Positions 1 to 4,863 of a stretch of DNA of 7,966 nt are shown one piece after another. Made by a program: the position numbers and the translations under genes. Positions within the stretch are counted from its first letter, which is position 1. Every line of letters starts with the position of its first letter. The notes beneath the pieces are model-generated. The model was given only the letters and a program-made list of their open reading frames with translations. It had not been told where the DNA came from and did no database searches. Source of the DNA: an uncultured Clostridia bacterium (GTDB lineage Bacteria; Bacillota; Clostridia; Christensenellales; UBA3700); assembly GCA_947176115.1 (NCBI GenBank), contig CAMWPK010000064.1, positions 1-7,966 of the forward strand, in the 5' to 3' direction.

Positions 1-1
1 T

Positions 2-30
2 ATAATATACCACTGCGATACGTTTGGCAA
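2..30 (-). promoter_or_regulatory. Candidate sigma-A promoter firing out of the left edge
   Basis: On the minus strand the -35 box TTGCCA (25-30) and the -10 box TATTAT (2-7) are separated by exactly 17 bases. Both boxes are within one base of consensus. The promoter lies downstream of the lipase terminator and points to a gene beyond the window, so its target cannot be seen. The surroundings are very AT-rich, so a chance match is possible, but the pairing and spacing are good. Confidence 0.5.
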
Positions 31-99
31 GCGTTTTTTAATATTTATTCACAATTTTTTGGCAATTCTTAAATATTTTTATAAATTATAAGTTATTTT

Positions 100-134
100 T
101 GCATATTTATACGCATTATTTGTATAAATATGCA
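100..134. repeat. Perfect 13-base inverted repeat in AT-rich intergenic DNA
   Basis: TGCATATTTATAC (100-112) is the exact reverse complement of GTATAAATATGCA (122-134), with a 9-base spacer. Neither strand has a U tract directly after the second arm, and the arms are AT-rich, so it is not a typical terminator. It sits about 70-100 bases upstream of the outward promoter at 2-30 and between that promoter and the lipase terminator. An operator or upstream regulator site for the gene off the left edge is the simplest reading, but this is inference. The remainder of 1-164 contains no gene that I can support. Confidence 0.6.
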
Positions 135-164
135 TTTATATGAATAATATTCATTTTACTATAC

Positions 165-193
165 AAAAAGAGGATACTTCTTACGTATCCTCT
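165..193 (-). terminator. Rho-independent terminator of the lipase-like gene
   Basis: Read on the minus strand, AGAGGATAC pairs perfectly with GTATCCTCT across a 7-base loop, and the stem is followed by a run of T (the A run at 165-169 on the plus strand). It starts 24 bases after the stop codon of the lipase-like gene, which it should terminate. Confidence 0.85.
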
Positions 194-216
194 CTAGCTG
201 TATGCGCGATAAAATT

Positions 217-1365
217 CTAAAACGTTTGCGTTTTTCTATTAATGAGTTGAAGCGAGTCTTTACTCAAATCAAAGCCTTCATACGTTTGGTAATAACACTT
301 ACCTCTCATTGCTTTGATTTGAGCGTCGCTTGACGCTCCGGACGGCGCTACGTCGTTGTTTTGGTCATAAAGCAAGACGTTGTCTACAATACTCGAAAGT
401 ACCCAGTCCCTTACGATATTGTGTATCTTCGTATCGGTGTACCTACTCTTCAAGCCTTCGCTCTTAACGATAGTTGTATTCTTAAGAAGTTTTTCAAAGT
501 TAGAATCGCTACCGTCATATTTGTAATAAGACGTTGAAGCGATAGACATACCGAAATACATATCTACAGCAATATCCTTATTTGTCACTACGTAGTTTGT
601 AATATCCGCAAACAATGCGCTTGGCGCTCTATTATTTATCTTTTCATTTGTCAAAGATATTTTGCCATTTGCGATACTGCTCCAATTGGTTATCATACCC
701 GTCTTGCCAAAATATGGATCTGCAAGAGTCATACGTGTAGGAATAATGTGGTCGTTGCTAAAAAACTTATTATTTCTCATTTTAACAAGTTGATAGGTTG
801 TAGCCAAAGCAAGTTGACTTCCGTAACTATGTCCTACCATTTTAACGTCGCCTTTATAATCCTCTCCCAACACAAGGGCGAGTTCCATTGCAAATCTTGT
901 CGATAAGGAGTATCCGCCGTCAAAAGTTACCCAGATATAACCGAAATTTTTTCCAAGCGTCTTAGCGTAAGAAAACCAACTAAGGCAAGCCACGTTATAA
1001 CCTTGTTCTTTCAAAATCTTAGCGTAATCTCTTTTTGACGCGCCGGTATAACTTACCGTTTCTTTATGGGTGACAAAGTCCTCAAAAAGTCCATCGGTGG
1101 AGTTGGCTGAATCAGGTTCCCACCCATGCGCGAATACGAAAGTGGGCTTGGAGGGGTCGAAATACTTTGTATCCATATTATTCCCGCTTCTGACGTAATC
1201 GTAATTATCGTCGCCAAACCAATAAATGCCGTAATCAGTCGTAGTGTCATAGCTCATTTCAACTTGATCCATAGCCGGCTCCGCAGTGCCGTTACAAGCC
1301 ACTAAAACGGAAATCATACAACAAGTCAATACTATAGCAGTTGTAATTAAAACAATCTTTTTCAT
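217..1365 (-). CDS. Secreted lipoprotein, serine lipase / alpha-beta hydrolase type
   Basis: A 382-residue protein predicted to be exported and lipid-anchored outside the membrane. Residues 1-23 form a lysine-started hydrophobic signal ending in lipobox LVAC, with the lipidated cysteine at 24. The hydrolase part shows a strand followed by FAHGW (78-82), typical of the lipase oxyanion-hole region, and the nucleophile elbow GHSYG with Ser180. LADPYF (Asp216) resembles the acid position of pancreatic-type lipases, and His315 in KIHN is the best candidate for the triad histidine. Together these suggest an esterase or lipase; the substrate cannot be told. I start it at the ATG at 1365 because the signal peptide begins there; the in-frame start at 1404 would place the likely promoter -10 box inside the gene. 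The upstream AGAGAG is a weak ribosome binding site. The gene stands alone, with its own promoter and terminator. Confidence 0.8.
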   Translation of the reverse strand: MKKIVLITTAIVLTCCMISVLVACNGTAEPAMDQVEMSYDTTTDYGIYWFGDDNYDYVRSGNNMDTKYFDPSKPTFVFAHGWEPDSANSTDGLFEDFVTHKETVSYTGASKRDYAKILKEQGYNVACLSWFSYAKTLGKNFGYIWVTFDGGYSLSTRFAMELALVLGEDYKGDVKMVGHSYGSQLALATTYQLVKMRNNKFFSNDHIIPTRMTLADPYFGKTGMITNWSSIANGKISLTNEKINNRAPSALFADITNYVVTNKDIAVDMYFGMSIASTSYYKYDGSDSNFEKLLKNTTIVKSEGLKSRYTDTKIHNIVRDWVLSSIVDNVLLYDQNNDVAPSGASSDAQIKAMRGKCYYQTYEGFDLSKDSLQLINRKTQTF

Positions 1366-1394
1366 AACTTCTCTCTTAATTTTTAAGTAATTAT

Positions 1395-1424
1395 ATTCTA
1401 TCATAACTTTTTACAAAAAAACAA
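1395..1424 (-). promoter_or_regulatory. Candidate promoter of the lipase-like gene
   Basis: On the minus strand TTGTTT (1419-1424) lies 18 bases before TAGAAT (1395-1400), and the -10 box is preceded by TGA, an extended -10 motif. The predicted start of transcription lies about 20-25 bases before the ATG at 1365. This supports the shorter reading of the protein and separate transcription from the upstream glmM-type gene, whose terminator lies 60 bases away. Confidence 0.5.
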
Positions 1425-1483
1425 CCCTATAAGAATTTTTTATAATTATTTTGCATATGAACCGTTGCGTTAATTATGTTAAT

Positions 1484-1510
1484 AAAAAATGGGAGACTTG
1501 CGTCCCCCAT
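1484..1510 (-). terminator. Rho-independent terminator after the GlmU(C)-GlmM gene
   Basis: On the minus strand ATGGGGGAC pairs with GTCTCCCAT (nine pairs, one a G-U) around a GCAA loop, which is a stable GNRA tetraloop. The stem runs straight into TTTTTT. It begins 18 bases after the stop codon at 1528 and cleanly ends the aroF-type / glmM-type transcription unit. Confidence 0.9.
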
Positions 1511-1527
1511 CGAATATTAATAATTGC

Positions 1528-3429
1528 TTAGAGTTTATCATTCTCAAAGTTGATAGCGTCAACAAGAATGCGTACGCATTCTTGCGCCTTTGCCATATCT
1601 TGACACTCCACCATAACTCTTATCTTGTTTTCCGTACCCGACGGTCTTAAAATTACTCTACCACTTGCTTGCAAACTATCTTCAATCTCTTTTACTTTAT
1701 CGACTACGCTCTTGCAAGAAGCTATGCTCTTGTCATTGACCTCAACCGACTTGATAATTTGCGGATAAATTTCCACTTGAGCCAGATTAGAGAGTTTTTG
1801 ATTGCTATCTTTTATTATCTTAGCGAGAATAACCGCAGTCTGCACTCCATCTCCTGTAGAACTTTCGCTTAGCATAATCGTATGCCCCGATCCTTCTCCG
1901 CCTAATATTCCGCCGTCTGCAAGCAATCTTCTCAAGATGTATTTATCTCCTACGTCTTCTCTGACAAACTTGATACCCAAATTCTCTATAACCTTTTCTA
2001 TGCCCATATTCGTCATACTCGTACCGACGACTATATTGCCCTTGAGCATGTCTTTGGCTTTAAGGTATTTACCTATTATATACAAGTTCTTATCGCCGTC
2101 CACGATATTGCCTTGCTCATCAAGAGCTATCAATCTATCCGCATCGCCGTCGAAAGAGAAAGTTACGTCAAAATTCTTTGCCTGCTCGCAGAGCAATTCA
2201 GCATTGACGGCTCCGCAGTTATCGTTAATAAATCTGCCGTCCGCGCTTGTATTGATAGCAGTCACGTGCGCTCCCAACGCTTCAAATACTTGCGGAGCTA
2301 TCTTCCCAGACGCGCCGTTGGAGCAATCAAGCAATATCTTCATTCCTGATAGGTCAGCGCCCTTTTGTGTCAAAAATTCCACGTATTCTTGCTCGCCTTT
2401 TGCGTATTTGACGCGCTCGCCCTTTTCTCTGATACAACTATCTTTGCCTAAATTTGACTCTATTAGTTTTTCTAAATCCTTGCTCGCCTTATATCCTTGA
2501 CTGTCAAAGACCTTGATACCGTTGTATTGCGGAGGATTGTGCGACGCGCTTATTACTATACCGAAGTCGCAATTATGCTTTTTGGTAAGATACGCTACGC
2601 CTGCCGTAGGCATAATTCCCATATCCATTATGCTTCCGCCTGCGGTCGATAGACCGTCTATAAATGACGCCGACAAATCCACGCCCGAACTTCTTGTATC
2701 TCTGCCAATCACTACCTTTGCGCCTTTCTTGATTTTGCCCAAAGAATTGCCCACTTCAAAGGCAATTTTTTCGCTGAGTTCTTCATAGGCAAGACCTCTC
2801 ATTCCGTCCGTGCCAAATTTGATTTTGTTTTTATCCTTTCTGGCGCCTTTGACAATTTGTCTAGAACGTCCGATTACAAAGCTATCGGAAGGAGTTTCTT
2901 CAGTAATAGTTGTGCCTGCCGCAATATAGCTTCCCTCTCTCAAGGTTACAGGCGCAATGATATTGCAATTCGAACCTATAAAGCAATCATCCTCTACCGT
3001 CGTCTTGTGCTTAGTCTTGCCGTCGTAGTTGACGAATATTACTCCGCAACCTATGTTACAACGCTTTCCTACGGTAGCGTCGCCTATATAAGCCAAGTGA
3101 GAAGCCTTGGTGTAATCTCCCACCACAGAATTTTTTATCTCCACAAAATCGCCTATTCTGCAATGGTTGCCCACCCTAGCGCCCTTTCTCAAGTACGCGT
3201 ACGGACCTACGGTAGTCGTTTCTCCCACCGTAGCCTCTTCCATCACGCTTGCCGTCACGGTACAACCTGCGCCGATAACGCTGTCGGTAAGTATACAGTT
3301 GGGCATAATTTTACAGCCCTTGCCGATTATTGTGTTACCTATAATATGATTATTGGGATAAATAATAACGTCGTCTGCAATTTTTGCCTCAGGCGAAATA
3401 TAAGTGCTTTTTTTATCAATTAATATCAT
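1528..3429 (-). CDS. Fusion of GlmU acetyltransferase domain and phosphoglucosamine mutase GlmM
   Basis: A 633-residue cytosolic protein with two enzyme halves. Residues 1-195 are a left-handed beta-helix of hexapeptide repeats matching the C-terminal half of GlmU (GlcN-1-P + acetyl-CoA to GlcNAc-1-P). With E. coli GlmU as guide at a constant offset of 252, the active-site residues R333, K351, H363, Y366, N377, N386 and K392 are all present as R81, K99, H111, Y114, N125, N134 and K140. Residues 203-633 are a full GlmM (GlcN-6-P to GlcN-1-P): GTDGMRG (206-212), phospho-serine loop SASHNP with Ser296, metal loop DGDADR (427-432), GEGSGH (511-516), TGDG (525-528) and phosphate loop RPSGTEN (595-601). 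The GlmU uridylyltransferase domain is absent, so UTP transfer must be done by another protein. The join is short (about residues 188-203). GGAGG five bases before the ATG fixes the start. It follows the DAHP synthase gene by 75 bases, probably as one operon. No sign of a frameshift. Confidence 0.93.
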   Translation of the reverse strand: MILIDKKSTYISPEAKIADDVIIYPNNHIIGNTIIGKGCKIMPNCILTDSVIGAGCTVTASVMEEATVGETTTVGPYAYLRKGARVGNHCRIGDFVEIKNSVVGDYTKASHLAYIGDATVGKRCNIGCGVIFVNYDGKTKHKTTVEDDCFIGSNCNIIAPVTLREGSYIAAGTTITEETPSDSFVIGRSRQIVKGARKDKNKIKFGTDGMRGLAYEELSEKIAFEVGNSLGKIKKGAKVVIGRDTRSSGVDLSASFIDGLSTAGGSIMDMGIMPTAGVAYLTKKHNCDFGIVISASHNPPQYNGIKVFDSQGYKASKDLEKLIESNLGKDSCIREKGERVKYAKGEQEYVEFLTQKGADLSGMKILLDCSNGASGKIAPQVFEALGAHVTAINTSADGRFINDNCGAVNAELLCEQAKNFDVTFSFDGDADRLIALDEQGNIVDGDKNLYIIGKYLKAKDMLKGNIVVGTSMTNMGIEKVIENLGIKFVREDVGDKYILRRLLADGGILGGEGSGHTIMLSESSTGDGVQTAVILAKIIKDSNQKLSNLAQVEIYPQIIKSVEVNDKSIASCKSVVDKVKEIEDSLQASGRVILRPSGTENKIRVMVECQDMAKAQECVRILVDAINFENDKL

Positions 3430-3458
3430 AATTACCTCCGAACTAAAAAAACCAGATA

Positions 3459-3486
3459 CTTATAGGTATGTTGAGAAAATACGCAA
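3459..3486 (-). promoter_or_regulatory. Weak candidate internal promoter before the fusion gene
   Basis: On the minus strand TTGCGT (3481-3486) precedes TATAAG (3459-3464) by 16 bases. The -10 box is good and the -35 box poor. If used, it would give the GlmU(C)-GlmM gene some expression independent of the DAHP synthase promoter, which would make sense for an essential cell-wall function next to a biosynthetic gene. Confidence 0.25.
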
Positions 3487-3504
3487 CGTTACCGCATAAA
3501 TCTA

Positions 3505-4533
3505 TTATAATCTATCTGCAATATCGTATATTAGGCGCTCGCTCTTCTCCCAGCCCAGACAGGAATCCGTCACCGATTTTCCGTACACGTTATCGCTCAC
3601 GCTCTGATTTCCGTCCTCGATATAAGACTCGATGAGCATACCTTTGACGATATTCTTTATGTCGGCGTTATAATGCATATTGTTGACAATTTCGTGAGCT
3701 ATTCTCACTTGCTCGATATAATTCTTACCTGAATTAGAATGATTAGTATCAATGATTATAGCAGGATTCTTCAATCCCTGCTCTTTGTACATAGCGCTAA
3801 ACTTGACAATGTCTTCATAGTGATAATTCTGATGATTATTGCCGTACACGTCCACGCTACCGCGTAATATTGCGTGCGCATAAGGATTGCCCTGCGTCTT
3901 GACCTGATAGTCAAGATACTTAAATTCATTGGGTATCTGCGCAGCATAGATAGAATTGAGCGTAACGCTCATGCTTCCGTTCATAGGGTTTTTGACGCCG
4001 ACTGGGACGTCCACACCGCTCGCAACAAGCCTGTGCTGTTGGTTTTCCGAAGACCTTGCGCCTATTGCGACGTAGGTCAACAAATCGTCTAGATAATGAT
4101 AATTCTCAGGATACAGCATTTCGTCCGCGCTACTCAATCCGCTTTCGCTGATTGCTCTGATGTGCATATCTCTTATTGCCATAATACCCGCCAAAATATC
4201 CGTGATATTCTTGTGCGGGTCGGGATTGTGTAGTATACCCTTGTACCCCTCGCCTCTGGTACGCGGTTTGTTGGTATAAATTCGGGGTATGATAAAAATC
4301 TTGTCCTTTACCTTGTCCGCAACCTTTGCAAGACGCGCTACGTAATCGCATACCGCGTCTTGATTGTCGGCAGAACATGGACCTATGATGAGCATCTTTC
4401 GCTTATCTTCGCCTGATATAATTCTCTTTGCCGTATTATCTCTTTGGTCTTTGATTTTTTGACACTCGGCAGAAAGATGCGTCACCGCTTTGACTTCTTC
4501 TTCGCTCATTATCTTCTTGACTTTTTCAAACAT
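3505..4533 (-). CDS. aroF: 3-deoxy-7-phosphoheptulonate (DAHP) synthase, class I alpha (AroF/G/H type)
   Basis: Condenses phosphoenolpyruvate and erythrose-4-phosphate to DAHP, the first committed step of the shikimate pathway; cytosolic. The 342 residues match the length of E. coli AroF/G/H (about 350) and align end to end. Visible motifs are IGPCS (50-54), KPRT (89-92), GARSSENQQHR (158-168), GVKNP (179-183), AILRG (221-225), DTNHSNSGK (262-270), IESYIEDGNQS (301-311) and YGKSVTDSCLGWE (317-329). The four metal ligands known in AroG (Cys61, His268, Glu302, Asp326) correspond to Cys53, His265, Glu302 and Asp323. The position of AroG Pro150, where mutation relieves phenylalanine inhibition, is Ser134 here, so the feedback behaviour may differ. 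AAAGGA lies seven bases before the ATG. It has its own strong promoter and is first of a two-gene unit with the GlmU(C)-GlmM gene. Which aromatic amino acid, if any, inhibits it cannot be told, so the symbol names the family only. Confidence 0.93.
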   Translation of the reverse strand: MFEKVKKIMSEEEVKAVTHLSAECQKIKDQRDNTAKRIISGEDKRKMLIIGPCSADNQDAVCDYVARLAKVADKVKDKIFIIPRIYTNKPRTRGEGYKGILHNPDPHKNITDILAGIMAIRDMHIRAISESGLSSADEMLYPENYHYLDDLLTYVAIGARSSENQQHRLVASGVDVPVGVKNPMNGSMSVTLNSIYAAQIPNEFKYLDYQVKTQGNPYAHAILRGSVDVYGNNHQNYHYEDIVKFSAMYKEQGLKNPAIIIDTNHSNSGKNYIEQVRIAHEIVNNMHYNADIKNIVKGMLIESYIEDGNQSVSDNVYGKSVTDSCLGWEKSERLIYDIADRL

Positions 4534-4569
4534 AACTTTATCCTTTAATAATAATTACAGTTATTGTAT

Positions 4570-4598
4570 ATTTTAATATAAAGTTTTGTCCTTGTCAA
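4570..4598 (-). promoter_or_regulatory. Strong sigma-A promoter of the DAHP synthase operon
   Basis: On the minus strand a perfect -35 box TTGACA (4593-4598) is followed after exactly 17 bases by TAAAAT (4570-4575). Transcription should start near 4563, giving a leader of about 30 bases. That leaves no room for a T-box or attenuator, so control by tRNA or a leader peptide is unlikely. Confidence 0.8.
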
Positions 4599-4624
4599 TA
4601 TTTAGATACAAAGTCTTAACGGCG

Positions 4625-4665
4625 TAATTACTATCCAAACGCTACTTACCATACTCTAGTAATTA
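4625..4665. repeat. Inverted repeat TAATTACTA / TAGTAATTA at the copA end
   Basis: TAATTACTA (4625-4633) and its exact reverse complement TAGTAATTA (4657-4665) flank 23 bases. One arm overlaps the copA stop codon, and both lie upstream of the DAHP synthase promoter. No U tract follows in either direction, so it is not an intrinsic terminator; none is visible between copA and the DAHP synthase gene. The arms share AATTACTAG with the palindrome at the copA promoter (7196-7212), so binding of the same regulator is possible but unproven. Confidence 0.4.
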
Positions 4666-4863
4666 TAAAAGCACTTCGTAATCTTGATCCACGATTGCCA
4701 TTTTAATTTGCTCAATCGTAACCTTATCTTTATCGAACTCGACTTCGACTATACCTTTGCTGTGGTCTGCGCTGACGAAGAATACCCCGTCTAAAGCTCC
4801 GACCGCCTTGTTTACTCTGCTCTCGCAATGAGCGCACATCATTCCGTTTACTTTGATTTGCAT
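4663..4863 (-). CDS. copZ: Candidate free CopZ-like copper chaperone from an internal start within copA
   Basis: An in-frame ATG at 4863 (Met773 of the ATPase) would give a 66-residue protein, close to the usual 68-70 residues of CopZ. It starts exactly at the first beta-strand (MQIKV), carries Cu site GMMCAHC (Cys10, Cys13 in the short product), and shows the beta-alpha-beta-beta-alpha-beta pattern of these chaperones, which hand Cu(I) to CopA in the cytosol. A strong Shine-Dalgarno AAGGAG sits seven bases upstream, encoded by the codons for residues 768-770 of the long protein. Such a site in the right place is hard to explain as chance, so I infer two products: a fused and a free chaperone. 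It could also be a relic from the joining of two formerly separate genes. Confidence 0.6.
   Translation of the reverse strand: MQIKVNGMMCAHCESRVNKAVGALDGVFFVSADHSKGIVEVEFDKDKVTIEQIKMAIVDQDYEVLL

Noticed and set aside
1366..1404. In-frame start at 1404 adding 13 residues to the lipoprotein
   Set aside because: It would put polar residues before a perfect lipoprotein signal and would overlap the likely promoter -10 box; the ATG at 1365 fits the signal peptide.
1802..2500. Plus-strand open frame of 232 codons
   Set aside because: It lies wholly inside the clearly conserved GlmM part on the other strand; its composition is rich in Ser, Pro and Leu as expected for an antisense shadow, with no recognisable motif.
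3441..3469. Possible terminator between the DAHP synthase and fusion genes (weak hairpin then T6 on the minus strand)
   Set aside because: The stem has only about four to five AT-rich pairs, too weak for intrinsic termination; the two genes more likely share a transcript.
4130..4378. Second minus-strand frame of 82 codons inside the DAHP synthase gene
   Set aside because: It overlaps conserved, motif-bearing DAHP synthase sequence in another frame and has no credible ribosome binding site or family likeness.
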